Positions 33,180-42,280 of a DNA stretch of 64,000 nt are shown here, piece after piece (positions within the stretch are counted from its first letter, which is position 1; each line of letters begins with the position of its first letter). A model generated the notes under the pieces. The model was not told the DNA's origin, made no database searches, and saw only the letters and a program-made list of their open reading frames with translations. The translations under genes were made by a program, and so were the position numbers. The stretch is taken from NCBI RefSeq assembly GCF_003114835.2, contig NZ_AP025028.1:2570001-2634000 (forward strand), written 5' to 3'. Source of the DNA: Leptospira kobayashii (GTDB taxonomy: Bacteria > Spirochaetota > Leptospiria > Leptospirales > Leptospiraceae).

Positions 33180-35480
33180 ATGAATCCATCAAACGAAGTT
33201 TTACAGGTAGAAGGATTTTTATTCGATGTTTATCATATAGAAGACCGGATTTATCTTTGGATGAAAGATTATGCGGGAAAGAGTATACTGTTTTATGATT
33301 TTTACCAACCTGTGATTTATGCGGACGGCCCTCCTGAAATATTAAAAAAATTGGTTCATCGTTTGTATGAATTGTCCGCTCTCGCGGAAAAACCTTATTT
33401 CGAAGAAAAAAGATTGTTTTATCAAAACCGATTAACAAATGTATTGCGAATTACTTTATCAAAACCCTCCATTCTCCCTACAATCACAAGAAAGCTTTAT
33501 GCATTGTACGGAAAATTCGACATATATCATTCCGATATCGATCTACCCATCAGCTATATGGTTGAAAAAAAGATATTTCCGCTTTGCAAATTGATTCTTA
33601 CTTACAAGGAAACCGCTTCCGGAAAACAGATTTTAAACATCAATCCATTGACATATCCCACCGATTTGGAATACGAAATACCAAATCTGAAAACACTGAC
33701 ACTCTCTCTTCTGAAAAGCCACCGCATCCCGATCGTTTCCAATTCGCTGATTGTAAATGATGAACATGAATTGTCCACCAAAGACCCATATACGTTATTA
33801 ACAAGGCTGAACCAAATACTCATAGAAGAAGACCCGGATATCATTTTATCCGGTTTCGGAGATCAGATTATATTTCCTTATCTTTTTTTCACCTCACAAA
33901 AGCTAAAGTATATGCCCGCCTTCGATCGTGATAAAACAGCGCCCATCCGGAGACAGATCCAAACCAAAGGAACAAGTTTCAGCACATACGGAACCATAGT
34001 TTACCGGGCACCTTCCTATCCTCTGTTCGGAAGATGGCATATAGATTCCCAAAACAGCTTTGTCCATAAAGAAGCGGAACTTTACGGAATCTATGAATTG
34101 GCAAGGATATCAAGACTTCCCATCCAAAAAATGGCACGTGCGTCGACGGGAAAGGCCCTCACTTATATAGAAATCGATGTGGCACTTCGGATGGGGTATT
34201 TGGTGCCCTGGCAAAAAAGCGCGGTTGAAGCTCCGAAGACAGCCTTACAACTGCTCAATGCCGATCGCGGAGGTCTGGTTTTTCAACCGGATATATACAA
34301 AGGTTATGTTTGGGAAAACGTAGCGCAATTGGACTTTGCTCAAATGTATCCGAGTATTATGGTACTTCATAACATTTCTCCCGAATGCGTAAATTGTCTA
34401 TGTTGCAAAGATGATCCGGATGTTCCGCAAGTGCCCAAGTTGGATTATAAAATTTGCGACAAACGAAGAGGTGTAGTTTCCATCGCCCTGGAACATATAT
34501 TGGAACGCAGATCCTATTATAAAAAAATGAAAAAAGAAACCACCGGAGACAGGTCTCTTTCCTATGACAGAAAACAATCCAGCTTAAAATGGATGTTAGT
34601 CACTTCTTTCGGTTATCTCGGCTATCGTAATGCGAAGTTCGGGAGATTGGAAAGCCACGAAAGTGTAAATGCATTCGGTCGGGAAAAATTACTTACCGCA
34701 AAAGAAGTGGCGGAAGAAAGAGGATATATTCTGGTTCACGCCATTACGGATAGTATATTCATCCAAAAGGAAAACGCAAAACCATTCACAAAACAGGAAT
34801 TAGATGATTTGTCAAAGGAAGTCGAAGTCCGCACAAAAATCAAAATGGATACGGACGGAGTTTATACTTGGTTGTTATTCCCACCCTCTTCGCAAGATGC
34901 AAATATGCCTGTAGCCAATCGTTATATGGGAAGATTTTCCTCGGGAGAATTGAAATCCAGAGGAATCGGTTCCAGAAGAAAAGACCTGCCTCAGTTTATT
35001 ACCAATGCGCAAGCAGAAATGGTGAAATGGATGGCGACAAAAACAACAATCAAAGAATTAAAAGATGCGGAAGACGAAATTTTATACATATACCAAACGC
35101 ATGATGATATGCTGAAGGCTGGACTAGTTCCCTGGAGAAAATTACTCATGCGAAGATCCACGTCCAAAGTCTTAAACGAATATGAAGTGCACGGACCAAG
35201 CGCCATCTCCCTTCTACAGTTGGAAGATTTGGGAATGCAAGTGGAAGCGGGAGAAAAAATCCATTACCTGGTTGTCAAAAGCAAAGCCAAGGTAAGCGAA
35301 ACTCGTTATGCGGTGAAGGAATTACTGGAATTAAAAAGGGAAGGAAAAACAATCCATTGGGACACAAATTATTACCGAAAACTTTTAGCCTCATCATTTC
35401 GGGAAATATGGGCACCCTTCGCCTCTTTTAGCGATTTCAATTCTTTAAAAGAAGACCAAATGCTTTTGCCTTTTGCTTAG
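33180..35480 (+). CDS. Divergent family-B DNA polymerase (PolB cassette gene 3)
   Basis: The 766-residue protein has the family-B layout. Motif A is DFAQMYPSI (Asp385). Motif B reads KWMLVTSFGYLG near 470, where the usual KxxxNSxYG is changed. Motif C reads HAITDS (520-525), with Ile522 in place of the first Asp of DTDS and Asp524, the catalytic one, kept. In the exonuclease region the DIE motif is replaced by LKTLTLSLLKS (about 170-180), so proofreading is probably lost. An active but non-proofreading polymerase would suit translesion synthesis. The ATG at 33180 follows GAGGA and the preceding gene ends 10 bases earlier. Confidence 0.88.
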   Translation: MNPSNEVLQVEGFLFDVYHIEDRIYLWMKDYAGKSILFYDFYQPVIYADGPPEILKKLVHRLYELSALAEKPYFEEKRLFYQNRLTNVLRITLSKPSILPTITRKLYALYGKFDIYHSDIDLPISYMVEKKIFPLCKLILTYKETASGKQILNINPLTYPTDLEYEIPNLKTLTLSLLKSHRIPIVSNSLIVNDEHELSTKDPYTLLTRLNQILIEEDPDIILSGFGDQIIFPYLFFTSQKLKYMPAFDRDKTAPIRRQIQTKGTSFSTYGTIVYRAPSYPLFGRWHIDSQNSFVHKEAELYGIYELARISRLPIQKMARASTGKALTYIEIDVALRMGYLVPWQKSAVEAPKTALQLLNADRGGLVFQPDIYKGYVWENVAQLDFAQMYPSIMVLHNISPECVNCLCCKDDPDVPQVPKLDYKICDKRRGVVSIALEHILERRSYYKKMKKETTGDRSLSYDRKQSSLKWMLVTSFGYLGYRNAKFGRLESHESVNAFGREKLLTAKEVAEERGYILVHAITDSIFIQKENAKPFTKQELDDLSKEVEVRTKIKMDTDGVYTWLLFPPSSQDANMPVANRYMGRFSSGELKSRGIGSRRKDLPQFITNAQAEMVKWMATKTTIKELKDAEDEILYIYQTHDDMLKAGLVPWRKLLMRRSTSKVLNEYEVHGPSAISLLQLEDLGMQVEAGEKIHYLVVKSKAKVSETRYAVKELLELKREGKTIHWDTNYYRKLLASSFREIWAPFASFSDFNSLKEDQMLLPFA

Positions 35481-35525
35481 ATAAAATTATCTTTACACAC
35501 AAGAAAACACTGTTCAGGATTGGCC

Positions 35526-36362
35526 ATGCCCATCCAAAAAACAATCACTCTCCGCACTCATACCTTCGATTTGGATTGGAATCGTCATGTCACAAGCCGC
35601 ACCTATGAAAAGTTCGGTTACGATGCAAGATTTTCCATTCTGGAAGATTTGGGGTATTCCGTTCATAAATGTTTGGAAGAAGAAATTCAATATATTTCGC
35701 ATTCCACATTTGTAAGATTTTTGGGACAACAATTTGCAAATTCGGACATACAAGTAGTTACCGAACTTTCCCGGGATAAAGACGGATTACTTTACTGGAA
35801 ACAAAACCTAATTGATGCAAACGGCAAACCTGCCTGTGAACTTTATACAACTTCCTACCTTCAATCCAAAGATGGAACCAAACTGATATTAGACGTTCCT
35901 CTTTTGGAAGAAAATTGGAAAGTGTCAAGTATTCACAAAAGACCGGAAGGGCAATTTACATTGGAACATCATTGGCCCATTCCTTTCAGTGACATGAATT
36001 GTTTTTGGAATCTACCCTCGGATTCCATCTGGAAAATATTCGAAGAAGGCCGATTTCTTTTCTTCCGCGAAGTCATCGACCTTTCTTTGATCAAAGCCAC
36101 GGATACATCCACTTTTTTTATGGGAGGAGAAATACAAATAAGCGAACTCCCCTCTCCCGGTTCCAAAATCACATTGCATAGTTGGATCGAATCTTTCGAG
36201 AAGATTAGGTTTTATTTTCGTCAGGACATAGTCGGCGAAGATGGTAAGGTTTTGGTAAGTATGAAAGACGAACAGTTGTTTGTTGCCCTTTCCGCATCCA
36301 GACCCAAAAAAGCTCCGCCGGAATTTATCTCAAAAGTGGAAAGATTCATAGAAAAAAAATGA
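35526..36362 (+). CDS. Acyl-CoA/acyl-ACP thioesterase (double hotdog)
   Basis: The 278-residue protein carries two hotdog domains. The first begins ITLRTHTFDLDWNRHVTSRT, the typical 4HBT opening with the Asp that activates water, and runs through FLGQQFANSDIQVVTELSRD. The second starts near FTLEHHWPIPFSDMNCFWNL with the equivalent Asp. Such proteins hydrolyse fatty acyl thioesters in the cytoplasm. I start at ATG 35526 (AGGA eight bases before); the TTG at 35520 is less likely. Its stop overlaps the start of the 46-codon ORF (ATGA). Confidence 0.85.
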   Translation: MPIQKTITLRTHTFDLDWNRHVTSRTYEKFGYDARFSILEDLGYSVHKCLEEEIQYISHSTFVRFLGQQFANSDIQVVTELSRDKDGLLYWKQNLIDANGKPACELYTTSYLQSKDGTKLILDVPLLEENWKVSSIHKRPEGQFTLEHHWPIPFSDMNCFWNLPSDSIWKIFEEGRFLFFREVIDLSLIKATDTSTFFMGGEIQISELPSPGSKITLHSWIESFEKIRFYFRQDIVGEDGKVLVSMKDEQLFVALSASRPKKAPPEFISKVERFIEKK

Positions 36363-36499
36363 ATCCGATCGACAGTAACTATTTACGAAAGGATCGCCTC
36401 GGTAACAAACCCGAGGTGATCCGAATCAATCAACAAATCACAAAGGAAAAACATCCGGAAGTAGACGCAAAACTTCCTTTCACTTTACTTCAATCTTAA
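36359..36499 (+). CDS. 46-residue ORF coupled to the thioesterase
   Basis: An ATG overlapping the thioesterase stop (ATGA) opens 46 codons: MNPIDSNYLRKDRLGNKPEV, then a helix-like stretch INQQITKEKHPEVDAKL. Overlapping starts of this kind are the norm in this genome, which supports translation. The codons at 36391-36422 also form a hairpin (GGATC and CCTCGG pairing with CCGAGG and GATCC), so the stretch might instead be an RNA element. It overlaps the end of the convergent membrane-protein gene by 15 bases. No family is recognised. Confidence 0.45.
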   Translation: MNPIDSNYLRKDRLGNKPEVIRINQQITKEKHPEVDAKLPFTLLQS

Positions 36500-37072
36500 G
36501 AGAGAAGCACCCAAACAGTAATTTGCGATCGCAAGACCTATATGAAATAAATCCACGTTCAAAATCGGTCCGGTAGAACCTTTTGTTCCGATCACAAGTC
36601 CTGCAAGGATAAACAAAACCGCTCCGATTAAACCGTAAACCGCACTTGTTTTTTCCTTCGTTATCTTACGAATACAAACAAAAATCACAAGCAACATGGA
36701 TATTCCCCCGAGAATCGTAGACAAAAGAGGGAAAGAGACAAAGTAACCAAACACTATATAGATGACAAATAAAATTCCGGTGATCAGAAACAGTTGATTG
36801 CGATCCAATTTGCGGATTCCCAAATGAAAGTAGGCAACACCGATGAGTGTAACGCCCACATAACCGGACAGTCCTACAAAAAAACGATAGATCGGATCCA
36901 GAGTCGTAATCCCCAAAAAGTGAATGCTGCCCAACCCAGCGGAAATTCCGATGATAGCAAATGCATAGGTCCCTGCGAAACCTGATACGGAAGACAAACG
37001 GTTCAACCGGAAAGCGGCATACAAAGAAACGATGCTTAGAAAAAAATCGGAAAAGAATGTACTAAGTTGCAT
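36485..37072 (-). CDS. Polytopic membrane protein of unknown function
   Basis: The 195-residue protein consists of about seven short hydrophobic helices (FFLSIVSLYAAFRL, FAIIGISAGLGSIHFLG, GYVGVTLIGVAYFHLG, LFLITGILFVIYIVFGYFV, GISMLLVIFVCI, GLIGAVLFILAGLVIG, FHIGLAIANYCLGASLL) with few charges. It recalls DUF6962-type proteins, though I am not certain. A conserved-looking His after helix 2 and another near the C-terminus are the only candidate functional residues. The gene stands alone on the minus strand. Confidence 0.8.
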   Translation of the reverse strand: MQLSTFFSDFFLSIVSLYAAFRLNRLSSVSGFAGTYAFAIIGISAGLGSIHFLGITTLDPIYRFFVGLSGYVGVTLIGVAYFHLGIRKLDRNQLFLITGILFVIYIVFGYFVSFPLLSTILGGISMLLVIFVCIRKITKEKTSAVYGLIGAVLFILAGLVIGTKGSTGPILNVDLFHIGLAIANYCLGASLLRLK

Positions 37073-37178
37073 GGGATTTCAGTATAGAAAGTAAAATAAA
37101 ATAGCAATCCTTTCTTACTGGATTTTGAAACTAAAAAACGGGTTGAAACCAGGTATTTTGCAACAAATCCATTTCAAA

Positions 37179-37895
37179 TCAAGTGTTTTGCAATAAATCG
37201 GTTTCTTCCTCCGTAAGCTCACGATATTTACCTACGGAAAGAGAGGGATCCAAACGAATCGCCCCCATTTTTTCCCTTTTTAAATAAGACACTTCCTTTC
37301 CTAGCATAACAAACATTCTACGAATTTGACGAAACTTTCCTTCCTTGATATACACTCTTCCTTTCGAAACTTCTCCCGATTCCAGAATTTCCAGTTTGGC
37401 CGGCATGGACTTGTAACCGTCTTCCAATACGATCCCTTTTTCAAAGGAAACCGAATCATCTTCGGTCAATTTACCGTTCACCTCAACGTAGTATTCTTTT
37501 TCCACATGGTGTTTGGGGGAAGTATAATGATGACCAAATTTCCCGTTTGTAGTGAATATAAGAAGTCCTTCCGTTTCCTTATCCAATCTTCCTACGGGAA
37601 ACAAATTCATATTTCTATGCCTTTCCGATAAATAATCCATCACTGTTTTTTCTTTGGAATCTTCCGTTGCAGTGATACAATCGGGAGCCTTGTTCATCAT
37701 AAAATAATAATGTTCTTTTCTATTTAAAATTTCGTCTTTGTATTGAATTTTATCGGCAAGGGATACATTCACCGAAGGATCACGAACGACCACGTCATTT
37801 ACTTTTACAAGTTTGTCACGAACAAGTCGCTTAACATCCGTTCTTGACCCAATCCCTAAGTGAGAAAGCACTTTGTCCAATCGTTCCGTTTTCAT
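37179..37895 (-). CDS. rsuA: 16S rRNA pseudouridine synthase, RsuA family
   Basis: An N-terminal S4 RNA-binding domain (RLDKVLSHLGIGSRTDVKRL) is followed by the synthase core: FMMNKAPDCITATEDSKEKT, then FPVGRLDKETEGLLIFT with the catalytic Asp, and KFRQIRRMFVMLGKEVSYLK. This is the RsuA/RluB/E/F pattern; the NKA-type motif and size of 238 residues favour RsuA (U516 of 16S rRNA). Whether it acts on 16S or 23S rRNA cannot be settled from sequence alone. It stands as a single gene. Confidence 0.88.
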   Translation of the reverse strand: MKTERLDKVLSHLGIGSRTDVKRLVRDKLVKVNDVVVRDPSVNVSLADKIQYKDEILNRKEHYYFMMNKAPDCITATEDSKEKTVMDYLSERHRNMNLFPVGRLDKETEGLLIFTTNGKFGHHYTSPKHHVEKEYYVEVNGKLTEDDSVSFEKGIVLEDGYKSMPAKLEILESGEVSKGRVYIKEGKFRQIRRMFVMLGKEVSYLKREKMGAIRLDPSLSVGKYRELTEEETDLLQNT

Positions 37896-37992
37896 AATTT
37901 ACTATCTTCCCAAGACTATACAAATCCAAAGCCCTCAAAATAAGACCAAAAAAATTGTTTTCTAAATTCAAATCCATGAGTCTAATCCTCAT

Positions 37993-38298
37993 ATGTGGGT
38001 TCATTTGATTATAGCCGTTTTGGCTGCCTATCTTGCATTTCCCCCCGTTTCCGGGAGTGAAATTCAATCAGGGCCTTCCCAGCTAAAAATCAACGAGCAA
38101 ATCACATATCAATTAGGAAATGTCCCGGAAGGAGAAATCTACAGACCGAGCCTGGATTTGACCGGATTTTCCGATTCGAGCCACAATTCGCAAAAAGCTC
38201 CGAATCTACACCTGAATGAATCTTCCTATTCTTCCCGTAGAAAACATTCGATTTCCAGTTTTTTTCGCCCGCTAAGTACCATACGACTACTTACCTAA
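37993..38298 (+). CDS. Hypothetical secreted protein
   Basis: A 101-residue protein with an N-terminal signal peptide (VHLIIAVLAAYLAFPPVSGS) and a polar, Ser/Asn-rich remainder (SSHNSQKAPNLHLNESSYSS) with a basic C-terminal end. There is no clear Shine-Dalgarno, no domain and no cysteine, so it could be a small secreted factor or a poorly supported gene. It is the first of three plus-strand genes and lies 49 bases before the next one. Confidence 0.45.
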   Translation: MWVHLIIAVLAAYLAFPPVSGSEIQSGPSQLKINEQITYQLGNVPEGEIYRPSLDLTGFSDSSHNSQKAPNLHLNESSYSSRRKHSISSFFRPLSTIRLLT

Positions 38299-38347
38299 AA
38301 TCCATAAGTATCCCACTCGTTTACTTATTATATTTTAGGAGATATTT

Positions 38348-38764
38348 ATGCGTACTTTATTCACTTATATCGTTGCTTCTTCCATCATCAGTGCTCCTGC
38401 GGAAGAAAAATTATTCGAACGTTTGGACCAAATACAAAGAGACTTGTATTTCGGAAAGTCGGATCAAATGATTCATACAAAAGGTATTTATCATTTAATC
38501 CAAAACCTGGAATCCAGTTCCTTGGATTCCCAAAACGTTTTAGCAAAGGCCTGGAGATATATCGCTCTATTGGAAAATGCGTTGAGTCGCAAAGAACAAG
38601 AACAATATCTCTCCGAAACATGTCTTATTTTAAAAGACCTGGCGGCAAATTTCAGATATGCGGCATACATATGCCCTGTCACAAATAAGATTTGGATTAC
38701 AAAAGCAAACATTGCGAACAATCCGTATCTACAAAAAAAAGATTCAGGAAAAAGAATCAGTTAA
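38348..38764 (+). CDS. Hypothetical helical protein before the antiporter
   Basis: The 138-residue protein starts after AGGAG and has a weakly hydrophobic N-terminus (TLFTYIVASSIISAPA) that may be a signal peptide. The remainder is helical (EEKLFERLDQIQRDLYFGKS, LAKAWRYIALLENALSRKEQ), with two cysteines in CLILKDLAANFRYAAYIC that could pair in the periplasm. I do not recognise the family. It is 16 bases before the antiporter gene and probably co-transcribed with it. Confidence 0.65.
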   Translation: MRTLFTYIVASSIISAPAEEKLFERLDQIQRDLYFGKSDQMIHTKGIYHLIQNLESSSLDSQNVLAKAWRYIALLENALSRKEQEQYLSETCLILKDLAANFRYAAYICPVTNKIWITKANIANNPYLQKKDSGKRIS

Positions 38765-38780
38765 TTTTTATTGAGGTTAG

Positions 38781-40262
38781 ATGGAATTCCAAATCAATAT
38801 ATTCGCTCTCTCCAGTTTAATCATAGTTAGTATCGGACTATTGAGAGTATCTACAAAGTTCGGGATTCCTTCCCTACTCATCTTTCTTTCCATAGGAATG
38901 CTTGCAGGATCGGACGGGATCCTGGGCATTCCTTTTACGGACGCGGATCTTGCCCAAAAAGTAGGTTCCGTTGCATTGGCTTTCATATTATTCTCAGGCG
39001 GACTGGAAACGGACTGGTCTAAGGTGCGTCCTATTCTGGGAAAAGGTATTTCCCTCGGAACCATCGGGGTACTGTTGACTTGTCTGATCGTGGGAACGTT
39101 TACCGTTTACGTATTGAATTTTCCTCCTGTCGTGGGATATTTATTAGGTGCTATCGTTTCCTCAACCGATGCGGCGGCAGTCTTCAATGTTTTGCGAACG
39201 AGCAATACAGGGATGAAAAAAGAACTTACATCCTTACTCGAATTCGAATCGGGAAGTAACGACCCTTTGGCGGTCTTATTAACAACGACGATCTTAGGAT
39301 TCGTCGGTTCCGGCTCACCTACCGTAGCAAGCATAGCGAAGGAAATTTTCCAACAGTTCAGTCTTGGAATCATTTCGGGAGTGATTTTCGGATACGTAAT
39401 CTATCGCGGGATGAACCGGATCAAATTGGATTATGAAGGATTGTATCCCGTTTTACTTTCCGCCTCCATCCTATTCGTTTATTCCGCAACGGAACTTGTG
39501 GGAGGAAACCCGTTCCTTGCAGTATACATTGCAGGAATGATATTGGGAAACAGATCGTTCGTCCACAAAAGATCTAACGTCCGTTTTATGGATGGGATCG
39601 CATGGCTTATGCAGATCATCATGTTCCTTACCTTGGGATTACTTGTATTTCCATCCAAAATTCCTGCCGTAATAGGAATCGGTTTCGCATTCTCTCTTTT
39701 TATTATGATCATTGCAAGACCACTTGCAGTATTCCTTACGCTTATCGGAACAAAAATTCCCTGGAAGGAAAAGGCACTTATCTCCTGGGTCGGACTTAGA
39801 GGAGCGGCTCCGATCATACTTGCCACATTTCCTTTTGCAAAACAATTACCCGAATCGGAAATGATATTCAATTTGGTATTTTTTACAGTAATCACATCCC
39901 TTCTTTTGCAAGGTGCAACCATACCATTCGTAGTACGTTTGTTAAAACTGGAAACTCCATTGGAACAGAGAGCTTCCTATCCTTTCGAATTTGAAAACAA
40001 AGAAACAAACGGAACACAACTTTTGGAATTTATCGTTCCCTACGGATCCGCATCCGTCGGAAAATTCGTATATGAACTGGACTTTCCCGAAAACTCTCTG
40101 ATCACTTTGATATACCGCGGAGATTCCCATATCGTCCCTACGGGAAAAACGAAAATGGAAGACGGTGATGTTCTATTAGTACTTACACCTCCCGGTGCGG
40201 AGAACGAGATAAGAACCATTTTATCCAAGATGAAAGAAAAAAAAGAAACGATCAGTTCCTAA
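38781..40262 (+). CDS. CPA1-type cation/proton antiporter with C-terminal RCK_C domain
   Basis: The 493-residue protein has about 13 membrane helices of the CPA fold, including SSTDAAAVFNVLRTSNTG and FESGSNDPLAVLLT, where the Asp pair is the ion-binding site. The C-terminal 80 residues (ASVGKFVYELDFPENSLITL, HIVPTGKTKMEDGDVLLVLT) form a TrkA-C/RCK_C regulatory domain. This is the CvrA/NhaP2 arrangement, which exchanges K+ or Na+ for protons. The start follows GAGGT. Confidence 0.93.
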   Translation: MEFQINIFALSSLIIVSIGLLRVSTKFGIPSLLIFLSIGMLAGSDGILGIPFTDADLAQKVGSVALAFILFSGGLETDWSKVRPILGKGISLGTIGVLLTCLIVGTFTVYVLNFPPVVGYLLGAIVSSTDAAAVFNVLRTSNTGMKKELTSLLEFESGSNDPLAVLLTTTILGFVGSGSPTVASIAKEIFQQFSLGIISGVIFGYVIYRGMNRIKLDYEGLYPVLLSASILFVYSATELVGGNPFLAVYIAGMILGNRSFVHKRSNVRFMDGIAWLMQIIMFLTLGLLVFPSKIPAVIGIGFAFSLFIMIIARPLAVFLTLIGTKIPWKEKALISWVGLRGAAPIILATFPFAKQLPESEMIFNLVFFTVITSLLLQGATIPFVVRLLKLETPLEQRASYPFEFENKETNGTQLLEFIVPYGSASVGKFVYELDFPENSLITLIYRGDSHIVPTGKTKMEDGDVLLVLTPPGAENEIRTILSKMKEKKETISS

Positions 40263-40301
40263 AATTGCGAATATAAATACAATAAAACAAAAGAGTGAGA
40301 A

Positions 40302-41540
40302 ATGATAAATTTGCGAAGCACGATCCTAATTCTATATTTTTTACAGATAGGTTTCACATTAGTGATGAAATATCTATCTTATCAAGGTGATAATTCCCCT
40401 GAATTGCATGACAGAATTTTAAAATACTTTTCCGAAGCGGACATTCAAAACGGAATCGATTACGGCAGGCGGGGATTTTTCGCGTCAGTCCTTTCTCAAA
40501 TCCTGGATTTTGTTCTTACCGGTTTGTTTGTTTTCACTCCTCTATCCAAACGGATCGAAGATTATCTAACGGCAAAAACAAAAGACAGATTCTATCTAAC
40601 AGTTGTTTTATACTTCTTGATTTTTGCTTTTACAAAAGCGGTTCTTTCCCTGCCGTTCAGTTATTATTTCGGATTCGTTCTAGAGCACCAATTCGGTTTT
40701 TCCAAAATGAGTTTCATCGACTGGGTTGTCCGTACTTCGAAAACTTTGGCACTTACGATCGGAATAGGAATTTTACTGGGAGTGCTCGCGGTATTTATCC
40801 TGAAACAATTTAGAAAAACTTGGAAACTGATTCTTCCTATCGGATCTCTTCTACTTAGTCTGTTATTTACGATTTTATTTCCCATCCTGATCACACCCTT
40901 ATTCTACGATTACAAACCGATCGAAGAAGGAAGTCTGAAAAATAAAATCGTAGCCTTATGTGATTTGGCAAAGATCAAAGTGGACAAGGTTTATGTGATA
41001 AACGAAAGCAAGTATTCGGGACACACTAACGCGTATTTTACCGGATTCGGAGACAATCGTAAAATATTTTTATACGATACTTTGATTCAAAATCATACGG
41101 AAGAGGAAGTAGTAAGTGTTCTGGGACACGAGATCGGGCATTGGTCGCACAATCACCAGTTGAAAGATATCGCCTTAAGTACAATTGAAACTACCCTTCT
41201 TTGTTTTCTTTTGGGTTTTTTATTTCTGAAAGCAAAAGAAGAAAACAGCATCCATTTAAAGGAAATTCATTCTCCCTCAAGCATTCCTTTTTTGTTTTTA
41301 CTGATCTCAATTATCAGTTCTTTTTCCTCTCCCGTTTGGAACTCACTCAGTCGCTTTCAGGAGAAGGAAGCCGACTTGGAAGCACTTGTTCTGACTAAAG
41401 ATAAGAGTTCATTCATCAGCACGGAAATCAAAATGGCAAGGGATAACAAATCGCGTCTCAACCCGAATCCATTGAACGTGTTTTTGTATCATTCTCATCC
41501 CACCACCCTCGAAAGGATCAGGATGGCGGAAGAATTTTAA
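40302..41540 (+). CDS. M48-family zinc metalloprotease, Ste24/CAAX prenyl protease type
   Basis: The 412-residue multi-helix membrane protease has the zinc motif HEIGHWSHNH near residue 276 and the third ligand Glu in QEKEADLEALVLT near 353. The N-terminal part resembles Ste24-type proteases (SYYFGFVLEHQFGFSKMSF, TPLFYDYKPIEEGSLKNKI, ESKYSGHTNAYFTGFGDNRK). Bacterial homologues degrade misfolded or unanchored membrane proteins. Its stop region overlaps by four bases the stop of the convergent hypothetical gene. Confidence 0.93.
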   Translation: MINLRSTILILYFLQIGFTLVMKYLSYQGDNSPELHDRILKYFSEADIQNGIDYGRRGFFASVLSQILDFVLTGLFVFTPLSKRIEDYLTAKTKDRFYLTVVLYFLIFAFTKAVLSLPFSYYFGFVLEHQFGFSKMSFIDWVVRTSKTLALTIGIGILLGVLAVFILKQFRKTWKLILPIGSLLLSLLFTILFPILITPLFYDYKPIEEGSLKNKIVALCDLAKIKVDKVYVINESKYSGHTNAYFTGFGDNRKIFLYDTLIQNHTEEEVVSVLGHEIGHWSHNHQLKDIALSTIETTLLCFLLGFLFLKAKEENSIHLKEIHSPSSIPFLFLLISIISSFSSPVWNSLSRFQEKEADLEALVLTKDKSSFISTEIKMARDNKSRLNPNPLNVFLYHSHPTTLERIRMAEEF

Positions 41541-42280
41541 GTTTTATGTGAGCCGGGCATATCATTTCTTTGAATGCCCATTTGTTCGGATCTTTCCAAA
41601 CGAATCTTTGAATAATTCCTATCGGACTTGGGGTTTGCATATCGGTCCCAAGCTTCAATAGGAATGTTTCCACTCGCCGCAAGATCCTTAAGAAGATGGA
41701 TCTCGTCCTCATCGGACCGGGAAAACAAGAAGGGATTCCGATATAAACCATTTAACTCAGGATAGTTGGAATCGTTTTTTGCGATCAAAGAGATCATTTC
41801 CATCCCGCGATGACCGATATAATCCAGAAAGCTGACACCGTAAGGGTCGATCTCATCCCCCGGATGTTTTTTTTCCAACATCCATTTCAACCAATCGTAA
41901 CCATAGATAAAATCATGAATATAACGGAACTTAATCGAAGAATTTTTTCCGAATATGAAAAATATATTCAGAATCTTTTCGACCGTCAGATCCATTGACT
42001 GACGAAAACCTTGTTCGGAATAGGCCGAATTGCCGACTATTTTCATTATCATATAATCAAAGTCCCAAAAGATATTTTCTGGGAAATGATCTACAACGCT
42101 ATCAACGATTTTATAAGTAATCTCAGCCGAATGTTTCCAATCTTGCTCATTCCCCAAGAGATCGGAAATTTGATTTCCAATCTCTTCGAAGCGAGTAACC
42201 TGATTTCTATTAGGACAAAGTGTACGCCTCGTCGGATATCTCAAATCAAGGAATCTGTCTATCTCGGAAAAAGGATTCAT
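41537..42280 (-). CDS. Hypothetical protein coupled to UbiA prenyltransferase 1
   Basis: A 247-residue soluble protein, mainly helical, rich in aromatic residues (FPENIFWDFDYMIMKIVG, KFRYIHDFIYGYDWLKWMLE). No signal peptide, membrane helix or catalytic motif is evident, and I do not recognise a family. Its ATG overlaps the UbiA gene stop (ATGA), so it is co-translated with the prenyltransferase. It may be an accessory subunit of that enzyme or a lineage-specific protein. Confidence 0.75.
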   Translation of the reverse strand: MNPFSEIDRFLDLRYPTRRTLCPNRNQVTRFEEIGNQISDLLGNEQDWKHSAEITYKIVDSVVDHFPENIFWDFDYMIMKIVGNSAYSEQGFRQSMDLTVEKILNIFFIFGKNSSIKFRYIHDFIYGYDWLKWMLEKKHPGDEIDPYGVSFLDYIGHRGMEMISLIAKNDSNYPELNGLYRNPFLFSRSDEDEIHLLKDLAASGNIPIEAWDRYANPKSDRNYSKIRLERSEQMGIQRNDMPGSHKT

